Notes: a model not told the origin generated them from the sequence alone. Counted from the stretch's first letter, positions 17,752 through 27,623 are shown. The stretch is 64,000 bases of DNA from a bacterium (GCA_014896235.1 JADBKU010000031.1:1-64000), one strand, 5' to 3'. A program made the numbers and translations.

Positions 17752-20052
17752 ATGACGCGACGAGCGCGGCTGACGAATCCGCCCGCCCAGCTTGCCGAAT
17801 CCATGGCGGCGCTGGCGATCTACGCGATCGCGTCAATCGTATTTTTCGGAATTCCGCTCTTTCCGGATTTTCGCCATCTCCGACTGGGATTTGGCCCCGC
17901 CGGCGATCCGCAGATTCCGATTTGGGGCTTGGCTTGGTATCCGTGGGCGCTCGCGCATCATCTAAACCCGTTCCGCACCGATTTCGCGTGGGCGCCGTAC
18001 GGATGCACGTTGGCGTGGTCGACGACGATCCCGGGCGCCGCGCTGGTGATGTGGCCGGTCACCGGCGCGTTCGGCCCGATCGCCTCGTACAACGTCCTAT
18101 GCCTGCTCGCTCCGGCGCTGAGCGCCTATACGGCCTTCCTGCTTTGCCGCCGAATCGCCGGCGGCTTTCGGGCGGCGCTGGTCGGCGGTTTCATCTTCGG
18201 ATTTTCGACGTACGTCAGCGGCGAATTGCTTCACCACCTTTCCCTGGCGATGGTTTTCCTGGTTCCGCTGTTTCCATATCTCGGATTGATTTATCTGGAC
18301 GGAAAAATCAGTTCGACCAAGTTCGTCGCGTCCGCGGTGGCGCTAATCGTCTTTCAATTCCTGCTCTCGCCGGAAATCCTCGCGACCACGACTTTGTTTT
18401 GCGGCGCGGCCGTGCTGACCGCCGGGCGGCTTTACCGCGAATCGGTTCGTGATCGCCTCAAAAACCTCGCATGGATAAGCGCGGCTTCGTACGCGATAGC
18501 CGCGGTTCTTCTGGCGCCCGCGCTCGCATATTTTTTTCCCTCGCCTTTCGGAATCACGCCCGTTTTCAATCCCGCGCATTGTTCGACCGATCTCCTGAAC
18601 TTCTTATTGCCATTTGAACCGAGCATGCTTGCGCGCGTTCGGCCCGTACTCAATTTTGACCGGAACTTGGACTGGGGATGCGAGGCGGGCGCTTTTCTGG
18701 GCCTGCTTCCGCTAATCGCGATCTCTTATTCGATCGGCGGACATGAATCGGCCGGCGACCGGCTGCTGATCGCGATGCTGCTGATTATCGCGATAGCGAC
18801 TCTCGGTCCCGTCCTGCACGTCAACGGCAAAGCGCTGCTTCCGCTTCCATGGTTGTTCGCGATGCCGATACCATTGCTGAATAACGCGCTGCCAGCGAGA
18901 TTTTCCGCTTATCTCTTTCTCGTGCTTGCGATTATTACGGCGCGATGGCTCGCCAGCCAGAACGGATCCAAAGCTCTGCGCTGGATGGTCGCGACCGTCG
19001 CGGCAGCGAGCATCCTGCCCGTTTTTCCCATGACGCAGTACGCTGTCCGCGACAGCTTGCCCCAATTTTTTACGCGGCGTTTGTACAAAACCTTCATATC
19101 GCAAAAAGAGATCGTTCTGATTCTTCCATTTGCGTCCGCCGGATATTCTCTCCTGTGGCAGGCTGAAGCCGATTTCGCTTTCCGGATGCCTCAGGGGCGG
19201 CTGATGGCGGAAAATATGCCGCTTGCGTTCGCGCGATGGCCGATTGTTTCCGCGCTCGCTCAAGACAATCCTGATATTCCCGGCGCCTCCGTACAGCTGG
19301 CGGCGTTTCTGGGCAGCTACGGAATCACGAAGGTTCTGATCGATCCTGCCGCGGAAAATAATTTCGCGAATTTGTTCGAGGGCTTTCGCTGGCGCAGATC
19401 GGAAATTGGCGGTGTGGAGCTGTACCAAATCGACCCTGCCGAATTGGGCTCGTTCCGCTCGATCAGCGCCGCGGAGATGGAAACGCGGTACAATCTCGCG
19501 CGATTTGGCCGCTTGCTGCACGCGGCGCATACTGCGCTGGATCTGGGCCTCGGGCCTAGCGCGCTCAATCCGGAAGCGATGCGCGCACGCGGCCTCCTGG
19601 ACTCGGCGGTGGCCGGCGACAAGCCGCGGCTCCAACTTTCCGATTACGCGTTTCTGGCCAAATTGCGCCGCTCGCGGATCGCAGTTGCGATAGTTGGATA
19701 TTTAGCCGGCCACGTTCATATCGACGTTCGCCTGATGGCGGAATTGGGTCCAGCTCGCAAACCGGAATTGACCACCTCGGGCGTATGGTTGGGGCCGTGG
19801 GGCGCCGACGGAGTCGCAATCGGAATCGTTGGCGATCGCGCGGGGATCGAGGCGACCTTGCGGAATTACTCCCGCGCCGCGGCGCAGATTTTCTATCCTT
19901 ATCCGCTAAGTTATCGCGCCGGGCGCGACTTTCCGGACGGACAAAATCTTTTGCTGATGGTTTTTCCGCGCGCCGCTCTTGGCGCGCTGGACGGTGACTA
20001 TCGCGGCAACGCCTCTTCCTGGCCGGCGGCTGGCGGCGGAATCATTCATTGA
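17752..20052 (+). CDS. Large polytopic membrane protein, GT-C glycosyltransferase-like
   Basis: 766 residues from ATG 17752, chosen because the first membrane helix (ALAIYAIASIVFFGIPL) then lies 22 residues in; the frame extends 69 codons upstream without family character. About ten to twelve hydrophobic helices fill residues 20-440, followed by a roughly 300-residue soluble C-terminal part. An early loop holds GDPQIPIWGLAWYPWAL, similar to the acidic first loop of GT-C enzymes (PMT/GT39, YfhO-like) that use lipid-linked sugars. No clear catalytic motif can be assigned. It may glycosylate envelope polymers or proteins. It overlaps the convergent VOC gene by 11 bases. Confidence 0.65.
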   Translation: MTRRARLTNPPAQLAESMAALAIYAIASIVFFGIPLFPDFRHLRLGFGPAGDPQIPIWGLAWYPWALAHHLNPFRTDFAWAPYGCTLAWSTTIPGAALVMWPVTGAFGPIASYNVLCLLAPALSAYTAFLLCRRIAGGFRAALVGGFIFGFSTYVSGELLHHLSLAMVFLVPLFPYLGLIYLDGKISSTKFVASAVALIVFQFLLSPEILATTTLFCGAAVLTAGRLYRESVRDRLKNLAWISAASYAIAAVLLAPALAYFFPSPFGITPVFNPAHCSTDLLNFLLPFEPSMLARVRPVLNFDRNLDWGCEAGAFLGLLPLIAISYSIGGHESAGDRLLIAMLLIIAIATLGPVLHVNGKALLPLPWLFAMPIPLLNNALPARFSAYLFLVLAIITARWLASQNGSKALRWMVATVAAASILPVFPMTQYAVRDSLPQFFTRRLYKTFISQKEIVLILPFASAGYSLLWQAEADFAFRMPQGRLMAENMPLAFARWPIVSALAQDNPDIPGASVQLAAFLGSYGITKVLIDPAAENNFANLFEGFRWRRSEIGGVELYQIDPAELGSFRSISAAEMETRYNLARFGRLLHAAHTALDLGLGPSALNPEAMRARGLLDSAVAGDKPRLQLSDYAFLAKLRRSRIAVAIVGYLAGHVHIDVRLMAELGPARKPELTTSGVWLGPWGADGVAIGIVGDRAGIEATLRNYSRAAAQIFYPYPLSYRAGRDFPDGQNLLLMVFPRAALGALDGDYRGNASSWPAAGGGIIH

Positions 20053-20497
20053 ACGGTTCGATCAGTTCCAGGAAAGTTCCGTCAGGATCTTTGAAGCAAA
20101 AGAATTTCGCACCGGCTTTGTTGCCGAAGCGAATTGTGACCGGTTCGGAAACTACCTCAACGCCGTTGGCCTTAAGCCGCGCGTATTCGTCGTCGATATT
20201 CTTCGTGAACAACGCGATTCGCGCGGCGCCCGCATGATAAAGATGCGGATAGGGCTTACCAGCCGTGGCAGGCTGTTTCCATTCGATAAGATCGATTCGC
20301 GTGGCGCGCGGATCGTCGCTTAAGGCGAGCAATGCCGCCCGCGCGCGGCTGTTCGGAATCGCCAAACCGACGTCGTTGCCGCGATTCGGCCCTTCCCCGA
20401 TATCGAAGACGACTTTGAACCCCAACATTTTGTAGAATTCGAGCGACTTCTCGAAGTTGGTTACATTGATGTTGATATGAAAGATTGATTTGATCAT
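20042..20497 (-). CDS. VOC-family (glyoxalase/bleomycin-resistance-like) protein
   Basis: 151 residues with paired beta-alpha-beta-beta-beta modules: FHININVTNFEKSLEFYKML at the start, GFKVVFDI, and KFFCFKDPDGTFLELIEP at the end, where the final Glu is the usual metal ligand. I chose ATG 20497 because GGGG lies nine bases upstream; the ATG at 20506 sits on top of that ribosome-binding site. VOC proteins include lactoylglutathione lyases, ring-cleavage dioxygenases and isomerases; no subfamily is clear. The 3' end overlaps the convergent membrane-protein gene. Confidence 0.85.
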   Translation of the reverse strand: MIKSIFHININVTNFEKSLEFYKMLGFKVVFDIGEGPNRGNDVGLAIPNSRARAALLALSDDPRATRIDLIEWKQPATAGKPYPHLYHAGAARIALFTKNIDDEYARLKANGVEVVSEPVTIRFGNKAGAKFFCFKDPDGTFLELIEPFNE

Positions 20498-20573
20498 CGC
20501 GAACATCCCCCAATGGTTAGGGTGGGCAGGCCGAAAATTCGCAGGCTTTACAATTCGATAATTCCCAAATCAC

Positions 20574-20616
20574 GATCGGCTTCGGCCGGCCGTTCAATGC
20601 CGCGCCGAAGCCGATC
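20574..20616. terminator. Long hairpin downstream of the D-aminoacylase gene
   Basis: GATCGGCTTCGGC pairs perfectly with GCCGAAGCCGATC around a 17-base loop, giving a 13-bp stem 51 bases past the stop of the minus-strand deacylase gene. A clear T-run is lacking, so termination is plausible but not certain. Confidence 0.4.
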
Positions 20617-20666
20617 ATTTTCCTGCCGCGCGCCGGTCTGGGCGCGCCCCTTGCGCGGCTATGTGG

Positions 20667-22376
20667 CTATAAGGAGGCGAGCGGGCCGCGCAATAGTTTG
20701 CCGGGCAGGGCGCCGGTGTGCTCGTTGTCTCGCATCAGGATTTCGCCGTTCACGATCGTCGCTTTGATGCCGACGGATTTCTGTTTGAGCCGCTTCGCGC
20801 CGGCGGGAAGATCGTGCTCAAGCGTGGGCATCGTCGGCGATATCCTTTCCGGATCGAAGATCGTCACGTCGGCGCAAGCGCCTTCCGTGAGCATCCCGCG
20901 TCCCTTCAAACCCCAGAACGAGGCGAGTTCGAAGGTTATCTTCCGGATCGCGTATTCAAGCGTCAGGGCCTGGCGATCGCGGACCCAATGGCCGAGGAGA
21001 TGAGTCTGGATCGACGAATCCATGATCTGCGAGACGTGCGCGCCGGAGTCCGAAAACGTTACGACCGAATGGGGATGCCGCATCATCGCGAGCACAACAT
21101 CCTGATCTTCGTTGACGATCGGCTGGATGAAGAACTGCTTCAGATGTTTCTCCAGCGCGAGGTCGATTAGCGTTTCCAACGGATCTTTGCCGGTCTCCCG
21201 CGCGATCTCAGCGATCGAGCGATAAGGCGGCAGCGGCTTGTCAAGCAGGAACAGATAATCGAAGTTGGGCTTGCGCGCTTCGGCGCCGATTGCGCGATCC
21301 GGTTTTGTCATGTATTCGCGCGCGGCCGCGAGCAGGGCGCGGCGCAATTCGGGATTGCGCAAAGCGGCTTCCTGCTCCGCCAGCGGCAGCTTGCGAATCT
21401 CCGACCACACGGGAGTTTTGTCGAAGGGCATCGCCGTCTCGAACGAGAGCAGCGAGCTTATCCAGCGGCTGCTGCCCTGCGCGAGCATCCTGCCGCCCAT
21501 CGCTATGGTCTCGTCGATCATCTGGAAATAGGATCGCCATGAGTTTGGAGCGCTCCGCACGGTCACGACGCCAAAGGTGGTCGGGACGCGGGTTTCCAGC
21601 GCGAGCCGCTGTAGCCGCCCGAAAAAGTCGCGCATGCGTTCCGGATCGCGCTCGACCGTTTCCTGCGCGAGCTCGAACACCCCGGCGCCAAGGTCGCCCA
21701 TCACGCCGACCAGTTCGCGGACTTCGCTCCAGTTGGCGAGGCGGCTGGCGACCGGACGGTCGTCGGGCGTTTCATGGTTGCGATTGCGCGAAGTGCTGAA
21801 GCCGGCGGCGCCGGCCTTGATCGCGGCGCGCAATTCGCGCTTCATCGCGGCCAGATCTTCCGAAGTCGCTTCATCGGAAAAAGCCCGCTCGCCCATCACG
21901 TAGGTGCGCAGCGCGGAGTGGCCGAGATAGGCGGTATAATTGATTCCTTTCGGCAGTCGATCGATCGCGTCGAGATACTGGGGAAAGGAATCCCACGACC
22001 ACTTGATTCCGGCTTCCATCGCCTTGGGAGAAATATCCTCGGCGCGTTCGAGGTTGCGGATTACGCGCGCCTTGTCTTTTTCCGCGCATGGGGCCAGCGA
22101 GAATCCGCAGTTGCCCATCACCACCGTCGTCACGCCGTGCCAGCACGAGCAGGTTCCGAGCGCGTCCCAGAAAATCTGCGCGTCCATGTGAGTATGGCCG
22201 TCGATAAAGCCGGGCGCGACAATGTGGCCTTCGGCGTCGATCGTCTCTTTCGCCGACTCGTTGATTTTGCCGATCGCGGCGATTCGGCCTTGCGCGATCG
22301 CCACGTCCGCGCGATAGCGCGGCAATCCCGAGCCATCGACAACCGTGCCGTTACGAATGATTAGATCGTAGGACAT
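20667..22376 (-). CDS. N-acyl-D-amino-acid deacylase-type amidohydrolase
   Basis: 569 residues. The start MSYDLIIRNGTVVDGSG is typical of the D-aminoacylase/dihydroorotase-like amidohydrolases, followed by VAPGFIDGHTHMDAQIFWD near residue 57 (the HxH metal pair) and HGVTTVVMGNCGFSLAPC near residue 80, where the Cys is the zinc ligand of D-aminoacylases. A late TFSDSGAHVSQIMD supplies the catalytic Asp. The reaction is hydrolysis of an N-acyl-D-amino acid or related amide; the specificity is not clear. It is upstream of the VOC gene in the same direction. Confidence 0.88.
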   Translation of the reverse strand: MSYDLIIRNGTVVDGSGLPRYRADVAIAQGRIAAIGKINESAKETIDAEGHIVAPGFIDGHTHMDAQIFWDALGTCSCWHGVTTVVMGNCGFSLAPCAEKDKARVIRNLERAEDISPKAMEAGIKWSWDSFPQYLDAIDRLPKGINYTAYLGHSALRTYVMGERAFSDEATSEDLAAMKRELRAAIKAGAAGFSTSRNRNHETPDDRPVASRLANWSEVRELVGVMGDLGAGVFELAQETVERDPERMRDFFGRLQRLALETRVPTTFGVVTVRSAPNSWRSYFQMIDETIAMGGRMLAQGSSRWISSLLSFETAMPFDKTPVWSEIRKLPLAEQEAALRNPELRRALLAAAREYMTKPDRAIGAEARKPNFDYLFLLDKPLPPYRSIAEIARETGKDPLETLIDLALEKHLKQFFIQPIVNEDQDVVLAMMRHPHSVVTFSDSGAHVSQIMDSSIQTHLLGHWVRDRQALTLEYAIRKITFELASFWGLKGRGMLTEGACADVTIFDPERISPTMPTLEHDLPAGAKRLKQKSVGIKATIVNGEILMRDNEHTGALPGKLLRGPLASL

Positions 22377-22475
22377 TTTTTCCCCTCCGGGCTGAAAGCC
22401 GCTCCTCGCATCTGGATGGCTTTCATGCGGCTCGCCGCCGGGACTGCATCAGGCGGCGCCGGTTATGCGCAGCGG

Positions 22476-23030
22476 CTATTTTTTCGCCCCCGGCAAATAG
22501 TCGTCGAGCGGAACGCCCAGGCTGTTCAGCGCCCACGATACCAGGTTGTACTGGCCGATCGTGAACACGACGTCCATCATTTGTTGCGTGTTGTAGCGTT
22601 CGGCAAGCGTCTTCCAGGTTTCGTCCGAAACCACCGAATTCTCGAACAGATCGTCCGCGGCTTGGATCAACGCGGCGTCGTGCCTGTTCCAGCCCGCCTT
22701 CGGCCCCTTGCCGATGCGCTCGATTTCGTCGTCGGTGATTCCCGCCGCTTTGGCGATGCGGACATGCTGCTCCCACTCGTACGGCGCCTGGTTCAGCCAT
22801 CCGATGCGGAGAATCGCGATTTCACGATCGCGGGCGTTCAACGTCTGTTGATCCGAAAGAATGTAGCTTGCGAATTTCGACCACGCCCGGGCGAGCTTCG
22901 GATGCTGCATCAGAACGCGGAAGATATTGACGACCTTGCCGTTGACCTGCGTGCGCTCGGCCAATTCGCGATCTTTTTCGTCGAGCGTCGATAAATCGCG
23001 GAAAGGCACGCGCTGTTTTCTTTCGACCAT
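22476..23030 (-). CDS. Carboxymuconolactone decarboxylase-like (AhpD-fold) protein
   Basis: 184 residues. The AhpD-type helix pair is seen as LNARDREIAILRIGWLNQAP and YEWEQHVRIAKAAGITDDEI, with the conserved E/H pattern of the carboxymuconolactone decarboxylase group. The CxxC redox pair of AhpD is absent, so a peroxidase-reductant role is unlikely. Start at ATG 23030, with GAGG seven bases upstream, rather than 23078. It lies between two hydrolase genes on the same strand and probably belongs to a catabolic set; the substrate is unknown. Confidence 0.85.
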   Translation of the reverse strand: MVERKQRVPFRDLSTLDEKDRELAERTQVNGKVVNIFRVLMQHPKLARAWSKFASYILSDQQTLNARDREIAILRIGWLNQAPYEWEQHVRIAKAAGITDDEIERIGKGPKAGWNRHDAALIQAADDLFENSVVSDETWKTLAERYNTQQMMDVVFTIGQYNLVSWALNSLGVPLDDYLPGAKK

Positions 23031-23140
23031 CAGAGAACCTCGAGTAACTTCGATGCGCCCTTGGGAGAGCGGCCGCATTCAGTTGATGCACGCGCCAACG
23101 GGGTTGGACGCGGCGCCTCGCGTCCAACCCTGCTGGATTA

Positions 23141-24334
23141 TTATGCGGCCGCTGGAGCGGTCAGCTTTTTCTCGTCCGCGGCGGTAGGCTGCTCGACCTT
23201 ATACAGCTTTTGCGCGTTATCCCAGAGAATTTTGCGCCGGACCGATTCTTCGCAATCCGCCAGTCCGCCTTTGATTCGCGCGTGCACTTCTTCGCCATAA
23301 AGCGAAGTGGGATGCGGAAAATCGGTTTCAAAAAGTACGTTGTCCACGCCGATTTTGTCGATCAAGCGGCGCGGCGCGGTCTGCTCGAACCAGTAACAGG
23401 CGTACACGTTGCGCGCGAAGTACTCGGACGGCAGCCGGTCGAATTCAGGATGCTCCTCGGCGACGCTGTTGCCCTGAAACTGGTAGTCCATCGCTTCGAG
23501 CGCAAACGGAATCCAGCCGATTCCGCTCTCGACCGAAACGAATTTGATCTTCGGATAGCGCGCGAGCACTCCCGACATCAGCAGATCGTTAAGCTGCAAG
23601 CCGTTGCGCAGAAAGATATCCACGGCGAGTTCGGCAAAGGCCGCCATCTTGCCGTACGCCGCGACCCGGGTTTTGAGCAATCCTTCGGCCATGTCGCCCG
23701 AACCGATATGAAAACTGATCGGCAAATCGAGTTCGCAAGCGACTTCCCACAGCGGATTCCAATGTGCGTCGCCCAAAAGCGGCTTGCCATAGTATTGCGG
23801 CTCGCCCGTGAAAAGGATTCCCTTGTGACCCATCGCGGCGCATCGGCGAACCTCTTTCACAGCGGCCTGAACGTCCCAAAACGGAATCGACGTGATCGGC
23901 AGCAGACGGCGCGAATCGGCCGACGCCCACTCGGTCTGCCAGTCGTTGTAGATCTGAACGCATGTGAGCATCAGTTCCGGATCATTCAATTTAAGAAACT
24001 GCTGCGCCCCGAATCCGCCGACGTTCGGATACATGACCATCGCCCAGATGCCCATATCGTCCATGTACTTGAGACGCGCTTTCGCGTCGTACGCGCCGGG
24101 ATGCATCTCCTGATAATTCTTGGGTGGACGCTTGAAGCTGCCGCGGCCGGCCGTCGCGGTCATGCCGACATGCGCCAGCGACCGGCCGCCCGGCAGCACC
24201 CAGCGCTGCACGCCTTTGGCGTCGGTTTCAACGTATGGCACTCGGTCGCGCATGCTGGCCGGCGCCCGGCTGGTCCACAGATCCGGCGTTTCGGTCACAT
24301 GCGTGTCCGCGTCGATGATTGTGTAACCGCTCAT
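23141..24334 (-). CDS. Amidohydrolase-2 family protein
   Basis: 397 residues. TIIDADTHVTETPDLW at the N-terminus gives the DxH metal pair, LPISFHIGSG near residue 205 the middle His, and VLFETDFPHPTSLY near residue 345 the catalytic Asp. This is the common short TIM-barrel amidohydrolase-2 form. Such enzymes include decarboxylases (ACMSD, resorcylate) as well as hydrolases. It is followed, on the same strand, by the carboxymuconolactone decarboxylase-like gene after 110 bases, and they may act in one pathway for an aromatic or cyclic acid (inference). Confidence 0.88.
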   Translation of the reverse strand: MSGYTIIDADTHVTETPDLWTSRAPASMRDRVPYVETDAKGVQRWVLPGGRSLAHVGMTATAGRGSFKRPPKNYQEMHPGAYDAKARLKYMDDMGIWAMVMYPNVGGFGAQQFLKLNDPELMLTCVQIYNDWQTEWASADSRRLLPITSIPFWDVQAAVKEVRRCAAMGHKGILFTGEPQYYGKPLLGDAHWNPLWEVACELDLPISFHIGSGDMAEGLLKTRVAAYGKMAAFAELAVDIFLRNGLQLNDLLMSGVLARYPKIKFVSVESGIGWIPFALEAMDYQFQGNSVAEEHPEFDRLPSEYFARNVYACYWFEQTAPRRLIDKIGVDNVLFETDFPHPTSLYGEEVHARIKGGLADCEESVRRKILWDNAQKLYKVEQPTAADEKKLTAPAAA

Positions 24335-24410
24335 GAATTTTCTCCTTCGGCTTTTGCGCCATTGTAGCGGGCCGCGAGCGGCTCCGCTCGGGAACAGGAT
24401 AATTCAGGCC

Positions 24411-24454
24411 GCGGCCGCATGAGAACCGGAAAAAATCTTTTCGCATGCGGCCGC
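24411..24454. repeat. Inverted repeat with 11-bp arms after the alcohol dehydrogenase gene
   Basis: GCGGCCGCATG and CATGCGGCCGC flank a 22-base A/T-containing loop, 13 bases beyond the stop codon of the minus-strand dehydrogenase. It may be a terminator or mRNA-stabilising structure. Confidence 0.45.
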
Positions 24455-24466
24455 GTGCCTTGATCT

Positions 24467-25501
24467 TCAGAACTGGTTGATCACGCTGATGCCGACGTTC
24501 TCGAAACGCGACATCTGTTCGAGCACGCCGAAGGCCTTCTCCAGCGGAATCGTTTCCGTAATCAGCTTGCGCGGCTCCAACCGGCCCCGCTCGACCATGT
24601 TCAGCATCGCGGGATAACGAAACGACTGGATCGCCAGCGACCCCATGATCTGCAATTCCTTGAACACGATCTGATCGACCGGGAGCGCGACTTCGCCCTT
24701 TTCGAGATTCGTGGTCAGGCCAATCTGGATATGCCGGCCGCGCTTGCGCAGGCTTGAGATCGCGTTACGGCAGGTCGCCGCGATTCCCAACGCGTCCACG
24801 CTTACGTCGGCCCCGCCGCGCGTCAACTCCATGACGGCTTTGACCGGATCGGTCTTCTTGCCGTTCACGACGTCAGCGGCGCCGTCTTCCTTCGCCAGTT
24901 CCAATTTGCGATCGTCGAGGTCAACTGCGATTACCCGCGCGCCCAGCGCCGCGGCGATCTGGATCGCCGACAACCCGACGCCGCCGCACACATAGACCAC
25001 CACGTTCTCTTCCGCCTTCACCTGGCCCTGGTCGAGGATTCCATGGAAGGCCGTGACGTAGCGGCAGCCCATCGACGACGCCTCGACAAAATCGACCTTT
25101 TCGGGCAGCTCCGCGCAATTGAAGTCCGCGTGCCTCAGCACCGCGAACCGGGCGTATCCGCCGTTGCTCGGCGTGAAGCAATGGTTCGAATGGCCGCTGC
25201 GGCAGTCGTCGCACATGCCGCAGCCCTGCACCAGCGGCGCCACCACGCGCATCCCCGGCTTGAGATTTTTCACGTCCTTGCCGACTTCCTCGACCACGCC
25301 CGCGAATTCATGGCCGAGCACGGTGGGCAGCCGCGGTTTGAAACCGACCCAGACCCAGTCGCCCTGCCACAGATGCCAATCCGAGCGGCAGATGCCGCTG
25401 CCTTCGACGCGCACGATTGCGCCGTCGGCGGGACACTTCGGCTCCGGCCAGTCCTTCACGACCATCGGCTTGCCGATCTCTTCCATCACCATGGCTTTCA
25501 T
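24467..25501 (-). CDS. Zinc-dependent alcohol dehydrogenase (MDR superfamily)
   Basis: 344 residues. GSGICRSDWHLWQGD near residue 35 provides the catalytic Cys; GHEFAGVVEEVG near 64 the GHE motif; CGMCDDCRSGHSNHC near 95 the four structural zinc cysteines; and YVCGGVGLSAIQIAAALGA near 170 the Rossmann loop, followed by an Asp (VDLDDRK) that favours NAD. It oxidises an alcohol to aldehyde or ketone. Start ATG is 25501. Located between hydrolases of the degradative block; substrate unknown. Confidence 0.93.
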   Translation of the reverse strand: MKAMVMEEIGKPMVVKDWPEPKCPADGAIVRVEGSGICRSDWHLWQGDWVWVGFKPRLPTVLGHEFAGVVEEVGKDVKNLKPGMRVVAPLVQGCGMCDDCRSGHSNHCFTPSNGGYARFAVLRHADFNCAELPEKVDFVEASSMGCRYVTAFHGILDQGQVKAEENVVVYVCGGVGLSAIQIAAALGARVIAVDLDDRKLELAKEDGAADVVNGKKTDPVKAVMELTRGGADVSVDALGIAATCRNAISSLRKRGRHIQIGLTTNLEKGEVALPVDQIVFKELQIMGSLAIQSFRYPAMLNMVERGRLEPRKLITETIPLEKAFGVLEQMSRFENVGISVINQF

Positions 25502-25728
25502 GACTCACGCCTCGCTTTAATCGAGTGATTGGATGCGGCTATCGCCGCCAACCAGCTACTCACCACACTTGCTTCGGAACCGCAAGAGGCCGCCGGACCG
25601 CTCTGCGCGGACGAATTTACGCGCTCGCCGCCCGACGCGACCGACGCGGTTGCTTGAACGTCGGCCGCAGATTTTTACATTTGCTTGACGCCGCGTTTGT
25701 GTATACTGGCGCCCAGCGGGGGTTCTCG

Positions 25729-26187
25729 ATGGACGCGAGCAACGACAGGTTCATTCCGGAATTCGGAGTGCGTGTTTTCCTGGTCGAAGACAATCCCGAA
25801 CACGCTTTCATCGCCGTAACGGTCATTCGTCAATTGCTGGGCGAAGCCAGCGAAGTAATCGTCGCGGAAAACGCCGACGAGGCCGTCAACCTGATCGGCC
25901 AGTTTACCGACAACGACCGTCCCGACCTGATGCTCGTCGATCTGCGCCTGCCCGACAACGGCGGCTTTTCCGTGCTGAGCGCCGCGCGCGCGTCCGAATC
26001 ATGCGCGCAGGTGCCGACTTTCGTCATCACCAGTTCGCTCTACGATCAGGATATCGCGCAGAGCTACGAGCTTGGCGCTTCGGCCGTGCTATGCAAGCCG
26101 CTGTCGCGCGCGAGCCTGCGCGAAGAGCTGATCCGGATCGGCAAGCTGCCGCCGACCGGTTTGGCCGGCGCCACCAAGACCCACTGA
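25729..26187 (+). CDS. Stand-alone response regulator (receiver domain only)
   Basis: 152 residues. The acidic pocket VFLVEDNPEHAF near residue 17, phospho-acceptor Asp in PDLMLVDLRLPDNGG near residue 69, the Thr/Ser switch TFVITSSLYDQD near 100 and the Lys in LCKPLSRASL near 122 are all present. No output domain follows, so it may act by protein contact or phosphorelay, as Rcp1-like receivers do. I use ATG 25729 with GGGGG just upstream; the frame extends 68 codons further without homology. A TATACT at 25702 is a candidate -10 box, but no well-spaced -35 is seen. No sensor kinase lies nearby. Confidence 0.88.
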   Translation: MDASNDRFIPEFGVRVFLVEDNPEHAFIAVTVIRQLLGEASEVIVAENADEAVNLIGQFTDNDRPDLMLVDLRLPDNGGFSVLSAARASESCAQVPTFVITSSLYDQDIAQSYELGASAVLCKPLSRASLREELIRIGKLPPTGLAGATKTH

Positions 26188-26213
26188 TTCCGCCGCGCTT
26201 CGGCGCCGCTCCT

Positions 26214-27623
26214 TCAAATCTTCGGCCAGTCGCGGTTCCACGGACGCGCCTGCTCATAGGCGTGCGCGGCCTGCATCACGAGGTCGTCGCGATAGCGCTC
26301 CGCCACGATTTGCAGTCCCACCGGCAAGCGCTCCGCGCCGAAGCCCGCGCGCACCGTCGCCGCGGGATGGCCGCTGAAGTTGAACGGATAGGTGAACGTC
26401 AGCGCCTGCATCACGTCTTCGATCTCGCGCCCGCCGATAATCTTCGGCGGCGGTCCGTTCGCCGCGAACGCCTCGGTCGGCACGGTCGGCGTGAGCAGCA
26501 GGTCGAAGCGCGCGAAAATTCCGCGCATCCATTCGTTGAACTGCTCGCGCACCCGATACGCCGCGCCGTAATCGCGCGCCGTGATTTTGTCCGCCGCCTT
26601 GACGCTCGCGATAAACGATCGCCCGAACTTGTCCTCGTTGCCGGCGAAATATTCGCCGAGCCCCGCCAGCGATTGAAACGATCCGATCGTCCGCCACGCG
26701 TAACAGGTCTCGATCACCGGTTCGTCGAGCACGGTCAACTCGTGCCCCATCTCGCGAAACGCCGCGGCGGCCTTGGCCGCGGCGGCGCGCACCGCCGGTT
26801 CGATCGGACGGCCGAAATCCGGATGGAACCCGATCCGCAGCCGCCGCGGCAAATTCTCCAGCGTCGCCGCGAACGAATATCCCGGCCGCGGCAGCGACGA
26901 CGGATCCGCCGGATCGTAGCCCACGGTCGCGTCGAGATAGAGCGCCGCGTCGCGCACCGTCCGCGTAATCGGGCCGACCACCGCGAAATCCACCCACTGC
27001 TGCATCCCGAGCCGCGCGCCCGCCGGAATCAGCCCCTGCGTCGTCTTGATTCCGAATGCGCCCGTATAGCAGGCCGGAATCCGGATCGATCCGCCCCAGT
27101 CCGACGCCGTCGCCAGCGGCGTCATCCCGCCCGCAATCGCCGCCGAACTGCCGCCCGACGATCCGCCTGGCGTCCGTTCGAGATTCCACGGATTGCGTGT
27201 GATTCCGAACAGCAGATTGCGGGTGAACGCCATGTGCCCGAATTCCGGCGTGTTGGTCTTGCCCACGACGATCGCGCCCGCCGCCTTGAGCCGCGCCACT
27301 TCGACCGAATCGTGCGCCGCGATATGGTCCTTGAACGGCGCGCTGCCGTAGGTCGTCGCCATCCCGGCGACGTCGGCGAGATCCTTCACGCCGAACGGCA
27401 ATCCCGCGAGCGGTCCCGGATCCGCGCCGCGCGCGATTTTTTCGTCGAGCGCGCGCGCCTCGGCCAGCGCCTCGTCGGAGCGCATGGCGCAGAACGCGTT
27501 GAGTTTCGGATTCACCGCTTCGATGCGCGCCAGCGTCGCCGCCATCAGCTCGCTCGCTTTCAGCTCCCGCCGCCGAATCAGGTCCGCCAGCTCGTGCGCC
27601 GCCATCCAATGCAGTTCCGCCAT
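26214..27623 (-). CDS. Amidase (amidase signature family)
   Basis: 469 residues. The Ser-cisSer-Lys triad can be placed: Lys in PFGVKDLADVAG near residue 80, the glycine/serine-rich GGSSGGSSAAIAGG near 155, and the nucleophile in SDWGGSIRIPA near 178. The enzyme hydrolyses amides to acid and ammonia. It is convergent with the response regulator gene (26 bases apart). A second, distinct amidase at 29285 shares the same motifs. Substrate unknown; the closeness to aminoacylase and amidohydrolase genes suggests degradation of amides. Confidence 0.93.
   Translation of the reverse strand: MAELHWMAAHELADLIRRRELKASELMAATLARIEAVNPKLNAFCAMRSDEALAEARALDEKIARGADPGPLAGLPFGVKDLADVAGMATTYGSAPFKDHIAAHDSVEVARLKAAGAIVVGKTNTPEFGHMAFTRNLLFGITRNPWNLERTPGGSSGGSSAAIAGGMTPLATASDWGGSIRIPACYTGAFGIKTTQGLIPAGARLGMQQWVDFAVVGPITRTVRDAALYLDATVGYDPADPSSLPRPGYSFAATLENLPRRLRIGFHPDFGRPIEPAVRAAAAKAAAAFREMGHELTVLDEPVIETCYAWRTIGSFQSLAGLGEYFAGNEDKFGRSFIASVKAADKITARDYGAAYRVREQFNEWMRGIFARFDLLLTPTVPTEAFAANGPPPKIIGGREIEDVMQALTFTYPFNFSGHPAATVRAGFGAERLPVGLQIVAERYRDDLVMQAAHAYEQARPWNRDWPKI

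Noticed and set aside
25674-25707. Full sigma-70 promoter before the response regulator
   Set aside because: TATACT is a good -10, but the possible -35 boxes (TTTACA, TTGACG) are at wrong distances (22 and 11 bases).
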